Positions 40,589-50,902 of a DNA stretch of 64,000 nt are shown piece after piece. The notes below the pieces were generated by a model. The model worked only from the letters and a program-made list of their open reading frames with translations. It did no database searches and was not told where the DNA came from. Position numbers and translations under genes: made by a program. Numbering within the stretch: position 1 is the stretch's first letter; every line of letters begins with the position of its first letter. Source of the stretch: Arthrobacter sp. S41 (GTDB taxonomy: Bacteria; Actinomycetota; Actinomycetes; Actinomycetales; Micrococcaceae); assembly GCF_004320535.1 (NCBI RefSeq), contig NZ_SIHY01000001.1, forward strand, positions 620,001 to 684,000, written 5' to 3'.

Positions 40589-41757
40589 TACTTGCTGTCC
40601 TTTTCTGCGGCGGAATCCAACGCGGTGATGAAGCGGTCAAAGAGGTAGGCGGCATCGTGGGGGCCAGATGCGGCTTCTGGGTGGTACTGCACTGAGAAGG
40701 CTGGAATGTCCAAGCAGTTCAGGCCTTCCACCACGTGGTCGTTCAGGGAGTAGTGCGAAACTTCGACCTTGCCAAAACGCTCAACCGGGGCCAGCTGTGA
40801 GCCCTCGATCGGCGCGTCAACGGCGAAGCCGTGGTTCTGGCTGGTGATTTCTACCCGACCGGTGGACTTGTCCATGACCGGCTGGTTGATGCCTCGGTGG
40901 CCGAAGCGCAACTTGTAGGTATCAAAGCCGAGCGCGCGGCCCAGCATCTGGTTGCCGAAGCAGATTCCGAAGTATGGCAGTCCGGCGTCGAGCACCGAAC
41001 GAACTAGCTCCACCTGCTTGGTGGCGGTGGCTGGGTCACCAGGTCCGTTGGAGAAGAACACGCCGTTGGCGCCGGTGGCCTTGATATCTTCCAGGGTGGC
41101 ATCGTGCGGCAAGACGTGCACACGCAAACCACGCTCGGCCAGGCGGTGCGGGGTCATCGACTTCATGCCCAGGTCGATCGCGGCCACGGTGTGCTTGATG
41201 GCACCGGTGTAGCCGTGATCGGCTGGCTCAACGATGTAGGCCTGCGCGACGGAGACCTCAGCGGAGATGTTTCGGCCGGCCATCGGTGGCTGTGCCTTGA
41301 CGATCTCGATAAGCTCGGCGTCGGACTTGGCCGCAGCATCGCCGGAGAACACGCCGGACTTCAGCGCGCCAACTTCACGCAAGTGGCGAGTCAGTGCACG
41401 GGTATCCACACCGCGGATGCCCACGATGCCATATTCTTTTAGGTCATCGTCCAAGGTGCGCTCGCTTCGCCAGTTGCTTGGTCGACGAGCAGCATCGCGC
41501 ACTACATAACCGGCAGCCCACATGCGGGTGGACTCCGGATCCTGCGAGTTCACGCCGGTGTTACCCACGTGTGGGAAGGTCTGCACGATGATCTGGTGTG
41601 CGTAGGAAGGGTCAGTCAGGGTTTCCTGGTAGCCGGTCATGCCGGTGGTGAACACTGCTTCACCCAGGGTTGTGCCCACGGCGCCATAGCTGCGCCCGCG
41701 GAAGATGCGGCCATCTTCGAGTACCAACACGGCTGGTAGGTTGCTCAGAGAATTCAC
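40588..41757 (-). CDS. carA: Carbamoyl-phosphate synthase small subunit
   Basis: CarA is the glutamine amidotransferase that releases ammonia for CarB. The 389-residue protein has an N-terminal CPSase domain ([34 protein letters not shown]) and a C-terminal class I GATase domain. The GATase nucleophile is in [14 protein letters not shown] and the catalytic His-Glu pair in [12 protein letters not shown]. It starts directly after the PH-like membrane protein stop. Confidence 0.98.
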
Positions 41758-42264
41758 TTATTTGTCTCCTGCTCGGCTTACGTCGGTGTGCGACGCCAGC
41801 AACTGATAAATCTTTGGGGTGTCCTCGGCATAGCGGGGACGGAATCCGGTGTCGAAGGTGAATCCTTCGCGATTCCAGGTGATCACGATCAGCCCGTTCT
41901 TCTCGACAAATTTGCCGATCATCCCGCTGGACCGCTTAACGTTTTCGAAGTGCTCCCACCCGATGTGCAGATCGCGGCTGCCGGATCGGATCAGGTGAAT
42001 GCCGTGGCTTCCCAATTCCAAGGTGGCATTGGTTCGCACGCCAAGATCATGCACGGCAATGCGGTCCAGCCAGTCATCAAACTTGGTGGTGGCCACATAC
42101 ATTCCGGTGAAGCTGTGTTCGAGCGTATCGGCAAACTCAGCGTAGGGCTCCGGGATGTCCGATTGGCGGGCTTTGAGGTTCCGCCAGCCCAGCAAAATCA
42201 TGGTGATGCCGGCTGCGATGATCAGCACCGTAATGATGATCGGGCCTAGTGCTCCCTCAGGCAT
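41758..42264 (-). CDS. PH-like membrane protein conserved in actinobacterial pyr operons
   Basis: The 168-residue protein has one N-terminal membrane segment (about residues 6-26, LGPIIITVLIIAAGITMIL). A soluble domain resembling bacterial PH-like folds follows (GMYVATTKFDDWLDRIAVHD, ATLELGSHGIHLIRSG, IGWEHFENVKRSSG). The ATG at 42264 overlaps the pyrC end by 8 bp and the gene abuts carA. An equivalent gene sits between pyrC and carA in mycobacteria (there annotated as a membrane or export protein). Its function in the pyrimidine operon is unknown. Confidence 0.8.
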   Translation of the reverse strand: MPEGALGPIIITVLIIAAGITMILLGWRNLKARQSDIPEPYAEFADTLEHSFTGMYVATTKFDDWLDRIAVHDLGVRTNATLELGSHGIHLIRSGSRDLHIGWEHFENVKRSSGMIGKFVEKNGLIVITWNREGFTFDTGFRPRYAEDTPKIYQLLASHTDVSRAGDK

Positions 42265-43561
42265 GGACCGGCCTTGGGGTAGCGAGCTTGGAGTCGAGCA
42301 CCGTGGCGTGACCGTGCAGGAAGGTGGCGCGTACCGAACCCGGTAGCTGCATTCCGGCAAACGGTGAGTTCCGGCCCTTGGTGGCCATAACGCTCGGGTC
42401 AACCGTCCAGGTAGCAGCCGGATCAACCAGAGTCAGGTTGGCTGGCTCCCCTACCGCGATTGGTCGGCCCTGATCGGCAACACGGCCGATCTGCGCAGGC
42501 ACGGTGGAGGTAATCCGGGCCACATCGGCCCAGGAGAGCAACCCGGTATCCACCAGCGTGTGCTGGACGATGGACAGCGCGGTCTCCAGACCGGTCATGC
42601 CCATGGCCGCAGCTCCCCATTCACAATCCTTGGATTCGGAAGGGTGCGGGGCGTGGTCGGTGCCGATCACGTCGATGGTGCCATCGGCGAGGCCCGCACG
42701 GAGTGCCTGCACGTCGGCTTCGCGGCGCAATGGCGGGTTGACCTTGTACACCGGATCGTAGGTGCGAACCTTTTCGTCGGTCAGCAACAGGTGGTGCGGG
42801 GTGGCTTCGGCGGTGACGTTAATTCCGCGAGCCTTGGCCCAGCGGATAATTTCTACCGAGCCGGCGGTGGAGACGTGGCAGATGTGCAGGCGCGCACCCA
42901 CATGCTCGGCAAGTAGTACGTCGCGTGCGATGATCGACTCTTCGGCGACCGCTGGCCAGCCTGGCATGCCCAAGATGGAGGAAACTTCGCCCTCGTTCAT
43001 CTGGGCACCCTCGGTCAGACGTGGTTCCTGGGCGTGCTGGGCGATCACTCCGTCGAAGGCCTTCACATATTCCAGTGCACGGCGCATCAACAGTGGGTCC
43101 CAGACGCAGATCCCGTCGTCGGAGAACATCTTCACGGCAGCGCGCGAATCGGCCATGGCGCCGATTTCGCTCAGCTGCTTGCCGGCAAGGCCTACGGTGA
43201 CCGCACCTACCGGACGGACATCCACCCAGCCGGCCTGACGGCCCAGTTCGTACACTTGCTCAACCACGCCGGCGTTGTCCGCCACCGGGGTGGAGTTGGC
43301 CATTGCGTGCACGGCGGTGTAACCACCAAGGGCAGCAGCTTGAGAACCGGTTTCCACGGTTTCAGCGTCTTCGCGGCCTGGTTCGCGCAGGTGGGTGTGG
43401 GTGTCAACCAGACCTGGCAGGAGCACCAGGTTCTTCGCGTTGATGACCTGTACGTTCTCGGTGGCTTCGATGCTGCCGATCTGCGCGATCTTCCCGTCAA
43501 CGATGAGCACATCTTGCACGGTGTCACCGAGTACGGCGGCCTGTTGGATCAAATAGTTCAT
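42257..43561 (-). CDS. pyrC: Dihydroorotase
   Basis: PyrC closes carbamoyl-aspartate to dihydroorotate. The 434-residue protein is the long class I type: metal ligands in VDTHTHLREPGREDAE, LHICHVSTAGSVEIIRWAK, and the catalytic Asp in VIGTDHAPHPSESKD. The C-terminal segment NSPFAGMQLPGSVRATF is typical. It lies 11 bp after pyrB and overlaps the following membrane protein gene. Confidence 0.97.
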   Translation of the reverse strand: MNYLIQQAAVLGDTVQDVLIVDGKIAQIGSIEATENVQVINAKNLVLLPGLVDTHTHLREPGREDAETVETGSQAAALGGYTAVHAMANSTPVADNAGVVEQVYELGRQAGWVDVRPVGAVTVGLAGKQLSEIGAMADSRAAVKMFSDDGICVWDPLLMRRALEYVKAFDGVIAQHAQEPRLTEGAQMNEGEVSSILGMPGWPAVAEESIIARDVLLAEHVGARLHICHVSTAGSVEIIRWAKARGINVTAEATPHHLLLTDEKVRTYDPVYKVNPPLRREADVQALRAGLADGTIDVIGTDHAPHPSESKDCEWGAAAMGMTGLETALSIVQHTLVDTGLLSWADVARITSTVPAQIGRVADQGRPIAVGEPANLTLVDPAATWTVDPSVMATKGRNSPFAGMQLPGSVRATFLHGHATVLDSKLATPRPVHA

Positions 43562-43572
43562 GGGGTCTTCTT

Positions 43573-45149
<1,577 letters not shown>

Positions 45150-45197
45150 TATTGCTAATTCAAATTATCACGATCCGGGGCCGATTCCCTAGCGGAA

Positions 45198-45249
45198 AGC
45201 TATGCATGACACTGAATGGCCAGTGAAATGCATCACTCGATGTATAGCT
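45198..45249. repeat. Long imperfect palindrome upstream of pyrR
   Basis: TGCAT-GA-CACTG-AATGGC-CAGTG-AA-ATGCA (45203-45232) is nested in outer arms AGCTAT (45198-45203) and ATAGCT (45244-45249). A further dyad, CTTAGC/GCTAAG, lies at 45280-45301. The 350-bp gap 45141-45493 holds these dyads, a GATAAT sequence that may be the pyrR -10 box, a plus-strand promoter and the nusB terminator, but no convincing gene. Confidence 0.5.
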
Positions 45250-45321
45250 CTGCGCCCACGCACCCTGAGAATTAGGCACCTTAGCCCCCGCAGCAGCTAA
45301 GTGAGGCTGCCAGTATTGGCC

Positions 45322-45350
45322 TTGGCACACCGTGATCGAGAGATTAATAG
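45322..45350 (+). promoter_or_regulatory. Near-consensus plus-strand promoter with no assigned gene
   Basis: TTGGCA, a 17-bp spacer and TAATAG make one of the best promoters in the window. An ATG at 45358, 7 nt after the -10 box, opens a 36-codon frame (45358-45468) that would be leaderless but runs through the nusB terminator hairpin. Either a small RNA or a small protein is possible, or chance. Confidence 0.4.
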
Positions 45351-45412
45351 AAGCTCCATGCGGGTAATAAAGCAGCGGTGTGATGCTCCTCCATCGCAGC
45401 GTGAAATGGGCG

Positions 45413-45458
45413 CAAAAAAGCCTGGGCCCGATCTCACAATGGAGATCGGGCCCAGGCT
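45413..45458 (-). terminator. Terminator downstream of nusB
   Basis: AGCCTGGGCCCGATCTC pairs perfectly (17 bp) with GAGATCGGGCCCAGGCT around a 6-nt loop; on the minus strand TTTTTT follows. It ends the long aro-efp-nusB transcript. Confidence 0.93.
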
Positions 45459-45493
45459 AGAAAACTGAGGAACGCGGTTAGTTGACCAAAGTA

Positions 45494-45904
45494 TTAGTCA
45501 ACCAAGGTGTCCTTGACGCTTTGGATTCGACCCAAAACGCCGTTGACGAATTCAGGTGACTCGTCGGTGGATAGCTCGCGAACGTTAACCACGGCTTCTG
45601 CCACGGCTACGGCGTCGGGAACATCGTCGTTGTAGAGCAATTCCCACACACCGATGCGCAGGGCGCAACGGTCAACGGCAGGCATACGCTCAATGGTCCA
45701 GTCCTTGACGTAGCTCTCTAGAACTTCGTCAATACGGTCCAGATGGGCCATGACGCCTTCGAGGATCGTCAGCGAGTACTCGTTGAGTACGATGTCCGAG
45801 TTTTCCCGGCGAGAGATAGCGACACCCATTGGATCAACGTCACGGGCTTCAGCTTCAAACAGGAATTCCAGGGCTCGGCGACGGGCTTTGGCGCGGGCTC
45901 TCAC
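45494..45904 (-). CDS. nusB: Transcription antitermination protein NusB
   Basis: NusB binds boxA RNA with NusE (S10) and supports rRNA transcription antitermination. The 136-residue all-helical protein starts RARAKARRRALEFLFEAEAR, the conserved boxA-binding N-terminus, and has DRCALRIGVWELLYNDDVPD and VNGVLGRIQS. The GTG overlaps the efp stop by 1 bp. It is the last gene before a strong terminator, near the pyr operon as in many Actinobacteria. Confidence 0.95.
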   Translation of the reverse strand: MRARAKARRRALEFLFEAEARDVDPMGVAISRRENSDIVLNEYSLTILEGVMAHLDRIDEVLESYVKDWTIERMPAVDRCALRIGVWELLYNDDVPDAVAVAEAVVNVRELSTDESPEFVNGVLGRIQSVKDTLVD

Positions 45905-46464
45905 TAGTTGACACGACCCAGGTAATCGCCGGTGCGGGTATCAACCTTGACCTTGGTGTTCTGCTCTACGAACAGTGGAACCTGAATTTCCTTACCGGTT
46001 TCCAAGGTAGCTGGCTTAGTGCCAGCCGAGGAGCGGTCGCCCTGCAGGCCTGGCTCGGTGTAGGTGATTTCCAAAACAACCGAAGCTGGCAGTTCCAGGT
46101 ACAGTGGGCTGCCGTCGTGCATGGCGATGGTCAGTTCCTGGTTTTCCAGCATGAAACCGGCGGTCTCGCCTACGGTCTCGCCTGGAACGGTGATCTGGTC
46201 GTAGTCTTCCAAGTTCATGAAGACGTAGTCATCGCCATCTTGGTAGAGGTACTGGTAGTCGCGACGGTCAACAGTTGCGGTCTCGATCTTGGTACCAGCG
46301 TTGTAAGTCTTGTCGACTACCTTGCCGGTCATCACGTTACGCATCTTGGTACGGACGAAAGCGCCACCCTTACCTGGCTTGACGTGCTGGAAGTCAATGA
46401 TGGTCCAAAGCTGGCCCTCAATCTTCAGCACCACACCATTTTTGATGTCAGTTGTATCCGCCAC
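45904..46464 (-). CDS. efp: Elongation factor P
   Basis: EF-P relieves ribosome stalling at proline runs. The 186-residue protein has the three-barrel layout; domain I carries the loop [14 protein letters not shown] with the tip Lys that is modified in some bacteria. The C-terminal domain has the signature [14 protein letters not shown]. No modification genes are nearby. The start is GTG. It is translationally coupled with nusB and follows the TPR gene after a 122-bp gap. Confidence 0.96.
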   Translation of the reverse strand: MADTTDIKNGVVLKIEGQLWTIIDFQHVKPGKGGAFVRTKMRNVMTGKVVDKTYNAGTKIETATVDRRDYQYLYQDGDDYVFMNLEDYDQITVPGETVGETAGFMLENQELTIAMHDGSPLYLELPASVVLEITYTEPGLQGDRSSAGTKPATLETGKEIQVPLFVEQNTKVKVDTRTGDYLGRVN

Positions 46465-46586
46465 GTTTCCTCAATCCTCTATTTACACCAGCATGCACTG
46501 GCATTATCAAAAAACCATCTATAACTTTACCCTACCGACCGCTTCTGCGTTAGGGTTTGACCCGGTGGCGCTCGTTACTGCCTGGC

Positions 46587-47123
46587 TTACTGCTCGACGC
46601 GCTCTTCGGCAATGTTCAAACAAATGCTCGATGCATTCACCAAGTAGGCGTCGTCGCCGAGCTCGAGGCGAAGGTCCATAGCCTTACGGAAACGAGTCGC
46701 CGCAGCCTTGTAGTCGCCCTTGGCGTAGAACGAAAGTCCCAAGTGGTGATGCATCAGTGGCTCGTAATCGGTGCCAGCAAATTCTTCGGCCAGCTTGCGC
46801 AGGCGGTTGATCGCACGATCAAAATCACCCTGCATGCGGGTTAGCTCGGTGTCCAATACACGAAGGTGTGCGTTGGTTGGGTCAATCAAGCGGGATTCGG
46901 CGATCAGCTCGCCGGCTTCAGCCAGGTGGCCTCGGGCCAGCAGGATCATGACCTGATCGGTCGGCGAACCAACCTGCATCTGGTGCTCGGCGGCCTGCTC
47001 GTCGGCGACATAGGGCTTGAGGGTTTCAGGATCGACCAAAACGCCTTCGACCGAAGTTCCGACGCCCTGACGGTTTACCGATGCGACGTCAATGGCGTAT
47101 GCGGTGTAGTCACCCATTTTCAT
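46587..47123 (-). CDS. Tetratricopeptide-repeat protein in the aro-efp operon
   Basis: The 178-residue protein has an N-terminal segment without similarity that I recognise (MGDYTAYAIDVASVNRQGVG) and then three TPR-like helical pairs from about residue 55: VMILLARGHLAEAGELIAES, LRVLDTELTRMQGDFDRAIN and HHHLGLSFYAKGDYKAAATR. No signal peptide is seen, so it is probably cytoplasmic. Its ATG overlaps the aroB stop as ATGA, so it is translated with the shikimate genes. Role unknown; a scaffold or partner protein is the usual job of TPRs. Confidence 0.75.
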   Translation of the reverse strand: MKMGDYTAYAIDVASVNRQGVGTSVEGVLVDPETLKPYVADEQAAEHQMQVGSPTDQVMILLARGHLAEAGELIAESRLIDPTNAHLRVLDTELTRMQGDFDRAINRLRKLAEEFAGTDYEPLMHHHLGLSFYAKGDYKAAATRFRKAMDLRLELGDDAYLVNASSICLNIAEERVEQ

Positions 47124-48211
47124 TCCCCGATTTCCTGGTAGGCCGCAAAGAGCAGCGAATTATCCGGTACTTCGTAAATCCGTGGCTTGCCAATGGCTTC
47201 AAGAACAACAAAGCGCAGCTGGTCGCCACGGGCCTTCTTATCGCGCTTCATTCCATCAAGCAGTGCTGCCCAACGGTCGTTGCGGTAGGTCGTTGGCAAC
47301 CCCAGTGACTTCAAGATGTTCACGTGGCGATCGGCAACCTCATCGGAGGTGTGCCCCACCGAACGTCCCAGTTCAGCAGCGAAGCACAGACCGATGGATA
47401 CGGCTGCGCCGTGACGCATCTGGTAGCGCTCGGCAAGTTCGATAGCGTGGGCCAAGGTGTGACCGTAGTTCAAGAACTCACGATCGCCAGCTTCCTTCAG
47501 ATCCCGGCTGACCACGTCAACCTTGACCGCGATGGTGCGCTCGATCAGTTCACGAAGGCGTGCGCTGCTTGGCTCGATAGCCTCGGCTGGGTCTTCTTCG
47601 ATCAATTCCAGAATGCGTTCATCTGCGATGAAGCCGGTTTTGACGATTTCGGCCATGCCCGTAACCAGTTCGTTCTTAGGCAACGTCGCCAAAGCATCAA
47701 GGTCAGCCAATACGGCGGCAGGTGGGTGGAAGGCGCCAACCAGGTTTTTGCCTTCTGCTGTATTGATTCCGGTCTTGCCACCCACGGCTGCGTCAACCAT
47801 CGCCAACAGCGAGGTAGGAATGTGGATGACCTTCACGCCGCGAAGCCAGGTGGCTGCAACAAAGCCAGCGAGGTCGGTCACCGCGCCACCGCCTACGGAG
47901 ATCACTGCGTCGGTGCGGGTGAAATCGTTCTTGCCCAGCACCTCCCAGCAGAATGATGCAACCTGGATGTGCTTGCCCTCTTCGGCATCCGGGATTTCAG
48001 CGGTTAGTGCCTCAAGGCCAGCATTGGCCAATTCGTCACGAACTACGTCGCCGGTGGTGCGCAAGGCGCGGGGGTGAATAACCAAAACCTTTTTAACCGA
48101 AGATCCAAGTAGCTCTGGCAAGTGAGACAAAAGTCCGTTGCCAACAAGTACTGGATACGATTCGGCGGGGGTGTTTCCCGAGACCTTAAGAGTGGTCGGT
48201 GCCAATGGCAT
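47120..48211 (-). CDS. aroB: 3-dehydroquinate synthase
   Basis: AroB is the second enzyme of the shikimate pathway, converting DAHP to 3-dehydroquinate with NAD and a divalent metal. The 363-residue protein has ISVGGGAVTDLAGFVAATWL, MVDAAVGGKTGINTAEGKNL and the metal-site motif LNYGHTLAHAIE. The start at 48211 (MPLAPTTLKV) has AGGAGG 9 nt upstream; the frame extends 16 codons further without a better site. Confidence 0.97.
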   Translation of the reverse strand: MPLAPTTLKVSGNTPAESYPVLVGNGLLSHLPELLGSSVKKVLVIHPRALRTTGDVVRDELANAGLEALTAEIPDAEEGKHIQVASFCWEVLGKNDFTRTDAVISVGGGAVTDLAGFVAATWLRGVKVIHIPTSLLAMVDAAVGGKTGINTAEGKNLVGAFHPPAAVLADLDALATLPKNELVTGMAEIVKTGFIADERILELIEEDPAEAIEPSSARLRELIERTIAVKVDVVSRDLKEAGDREFLNYGHTLAHAIELAERYQMRHGAAVSIGLCFAAELGRSVGHTSDEVADRHVNILKSLGLPTTYRNDRWAALLDGMKRDKKARGDQLRFVVLEAIGKPRIYEVPDNSLLFAAYQEIGE

Positions 48212-48289
48212 CAGTCTATTCCTCCTGATGGTGATGATTTTTCTAGCGTACGCGTGCAAATGAGCAGAACTTGCATCTCGTGGTCCTAA

Positions 48290-48778
48290 TCACAGTTGCT
48301 CAAGTTGCGGCAAAATCTCTTCGACAATTTGTAGAACGGACTTGCCGTCCACCACAACATGCACGTCAGCTAGCATTTCGTAAATGGGGCGACGCTTTTC
48401 GTAGACCTGTGCCCAGACGGTGAGTGCTTCGTCACCTGCCAGCAAAGGCCGGTTGGAGTCTTGGCGAATCCGTTCCGAAGCGGCCTCTTGGCCAAGCTCG
48501 AGATAAACCACGGTGCCTCGGGAAAGTAGCTGCTGGTTTTCTTCACGCAACACCGCGCCGCCGCCGGTAGCGACCACTCCGGTGAGTAATCGGGCCAGGG
48601 CCTGAACCTCTAAGTCGCGGAAGTGCTGCTCACCGTGTTCGGCAAAAATTTGCGGAATGGTCCCGTGATGAGACACCACCGCAGCATCGGAGTCGGCAAA
48701 ACTAGTGGATAAGGCCGTGGCCAGCGACCTGCCCACGGTGGACTTGCCACTGGCCATCGGACCAATGAGGTAAATCAT
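48290..48778 (-). CDS. aroK: Shikimate kinase
   Basis: AroK phosphorylates shikimate. The 162-residue P-loop kinase has IYLIGPMASGKSTVGR, the shikimate-binding Asp in SFADSDAAV, the FRDLE motif (HFRDLEVQALARL), VATGGGAVLRE and the lid arginine region DSNRPLLAG. It lies 13 bp after aroC and 78 bp before aroB. Confidence 0.95.
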   Translation of the reverse strand: MIYLIGPMASGKSTVGRSLATALSTSFADSDAAVVSHHGTIPQIFAEHGEQHFRDLEVQALARLLTGVVATGGGAVLREENQQLLSRGTVVYLELGQEAASERIRQDSNRPLLAGDEALTVWAQVYEKRRPIYEMLADVHVVVDGKSVLQIVEEILPQLEQL

Positions 48779-48791
48779 TACCGAATGCTTC

Positions 48792-49991
48792 CTAGACGCC
48801 GGTCGATCCCAGATTATCCGGGATGTTAGCTAGGTAGGAGTCGATATTGCGCTTGGTTTCGGTCACCGAGTCGCCGCCAAATTTCTCCAGCAGGCTCTGT
48901 GCAAGAACCAGCGCGACCATAGCTTCGGCAACAACACCGGCGGCTGGAACCGCACAGACATCCGAACGCTGGTGGTGGGCGGTGGTCTCTTCTCCGGTGG
49001 CCGTATCGATGGTGCGCAACGCACGTGGAACGGTCGCAATTGGTTTCATACCAGCGCGTACACGCAGTACTTCACCGATGCTCATGCCACCTTCGATGCC
49101 GCCTGCGCGGTTGGAGTTGCGCTTGATGCTGCCATCTTCGGCGTAAACAATTTCGTCATGGGCAGCGCTGCCACGTCGGGCTGCGGTAGCAAAGCCGTCG
49201 CCCACTTCAACACCCTTGATGGCCTGGATGCCCATCAGGGCTGCGGCCAAACGGGAATCTAGTCGGCGATCCCAATGTACGTAGGAGCCGATACCCGGAG
49301 GCAGGTTGTAGGCCAAAACCTCAACCACACCACCCAGGGTCTCCCCTGCCTTGTGCGCGTCGTCAACTTCGGCAACCATAGCTTCGCTGGTCGCGGCGTC
49401 AAAGCAACGCAATGGATCGGCGTCCAGTGCGGCAACATCGGCGGCGGTAGGCAACGGAGCACCTTCTGGGGACGACACAGCACCAACAGCGGTGGTGTGC
49501 GAGACCAGTTCGATGCCAAGATCGTTCAAGAATCGTGAGGCGACCGCACCCAGGGCCACACGGGCCGCGGTTTCACGGGCGCTAGCACGTTCTAGAATCG
49601 GACGAGCGTCCTCAAAACCGTACTTCTGCATGCCGGTGAAGTCGGCGTGGCCTGGACGGGGGCGAGTCAGTGGCGCGTTGCGCGCCATGGATGCCAGCTC
49701 GTCCAGATCAACGGGGTCAGCGTTCATCACGCGTTCCCACTTAGGCCATTCGGTGTTCCCGATTTCGATGGCCACCGGGCCACCCTGGCTCTTACCGTGG
49801 CGGACTCCGCCAAGGAAAGTAACCTGGTCCTTTTCAAACTTCATACGCGCACCGCGGCCATAGCCTAGACGGCGACGCGCCAACGCTTCGCGTACTACTT
49901 CGCTATCTACCGATACTCCGGCAGGTAGTCCTTCGAGAATTCCAACAAGTGCCGGGCCATGCGATTCGCCCGCGGTCAACCAACGCAACAT
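48792..49991 (-). CDS. aroC: Chorismate synthase
   Basis: AroC makes chorismate from EPSP using reduced FMN. The 399-residue protein starts [20 protein letters not shown], with the signature GESHG, and carries [19 protein letters not shown] and [20 protein letters not shown]. The length is that of the longer bacterial form. It lies 29 bp after aroE. Confidence 0.97.
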   Translation of the reverse strand: MLRWLTAGESHGPALVGILEGLPAGVSVDSEVVREALARRRLGYGRGARMKFEKDQVTFLGGVRHGKSQGGPVAIEIGNTEWPKWERVMNADPVDLDELASMARNAPLTRPRPGHADFTGMQKYGFEDARPILERASARETAARVALGAVASRFLNDLGIELVSHTTAVGAVSSPEGAPLPTAADVAALDADPLRCFDAATSEAMVAEVDDAHKAGETLGGVVEVLAYNLPPGIGSYVHWDRRLDSRLAAALMGIQAIKGVEVGDGFATAARRGSAAHDEIVYAEDGSIKRNSNRAGGIEGGMSIGEVLRVRAGMKPIATVPRALRTIDTATGEETTAHHQRSDVCAVPAAGVVAEAMVALVLAQSLLEKFGGDSVTETKRNIDSYLANIPDNLGSTGV

Positions 49992-50020
49992 GTCCTCTAT
50001 TTTGCCATGACATGACGTAT

Positions 50021-50860
50021 TTACTGGTGTCGAGTCAGGCCCAGAGAGTCAAACATCGCATTTGTGACGTCAACACGACGCTGCTCATCCCATGCCTCGT
50101 GCGCAAAGAGGCGGACTTGTTCCACTGCTTGATGCACCAACATGTGCAACCCGGAAATCACCGGTCCAGCCCAGTTTTTCGCCAACTGCGAGGGCCACGG
50201 ATCGTAGGCGACGTCTAGCAAGATGCCGGTTCCCGGACCAAGGGTTGAGACCCAAGTATCGGCCGCGCGTGGCGGCAGGGTACTAAAGACCAGCGGCAGT
50301 TCTCGGAGCTGAGCTCCAACTTCTTCGGTGATGCCTGAGATTTCGTGGATGACCGGGTTGAGCGACAGTTCATTAGCTAGGTTCAGGGCCCGGGAGGCGC
50401 TGCGAAGAGAGCGAACCACCAAAAAGACTTGCTGTACGCTCAGCTCAGCGCAGGCCTGCAGGGCTGCCAACGCGGTATTGCCCGATCCGAGGATCATGGC
50501 TCGGCCGCAAGGAGCCTGGGAAAAATCCTGAACCGCGCGGATAAGCCCGTCAACATCGGTATTTTCCCCAAACAGTGTTCCGTCGTCACGCACCACAATG
50601 GTGTTCAGCGCACCGAGGCGTTGGACTCGGGTGGAAACTTCGTCCATGAAGGGCAGGAATACGTCCTTGAGCGGCATGGTCACCGAGCAGCCGGCCCAAT
50701 CTTCAGTACGCAGTCGAGCTATGTGCGCAGCGCTTTGGCCAGGCTCCAGATCGATCGCCTCGTAGCTCAGATCGGCCCCGAGAAGCTGGTAGGCACGCTG
50801 ATGCAATACTGGTGACTTCGAGTGGCTCACCGGGTGGCCCAGAACCGCAGCCTGCTTCAT
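50021..50860 (-). CDS. aroE: Shikimate dehydrogenase
   Basis: AroE reduces 3-dehydroshikimate to shikimate. The protein of about 279 residues has the substrate motif [20 protein letters not shown], the catalytic region [15 protein letters not shown] (Lys usually in VTxPxK), [11 protein letters not shown], and a cofactor loop [17 protein letters not shown]. The ATG at 50860 follows AGGA closely; a GTG four codons upstream is also possible. The order mltG-aroE-aroC-aroK-aroB is usual. Confidence 0.93.
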   Translation of the reverse strand: MKQAAVLGHPVSHSKSPVLHQRAYQLLGADLSYEAIDLEPGQSAAHIARLRTEDWAGCSVTMPLKDVFLPFMDEVSTRVQRLGALNTIVVRDDGTLFGENTDVDGLIRAVQDFSQAPCGRAMILGSGNTALAALQACAELSVQQVFLVVRSLRSASRALNLANELSLNPVIHEISGITEEVGAQLRELPLVFSTLPPRAADTWVSTLGPGTGILLDVAYDPWPSQLAKNWAGPVISGLHMLVHQAVEQVRLFAHEAWDEQRRVDVTNAMFDSLGLTRHQ

Positions 50861-50902
50861 CTTTTCCTGCACTTTCTGCTGTGGAGTTACTGCGGGTGGT
50901 GT

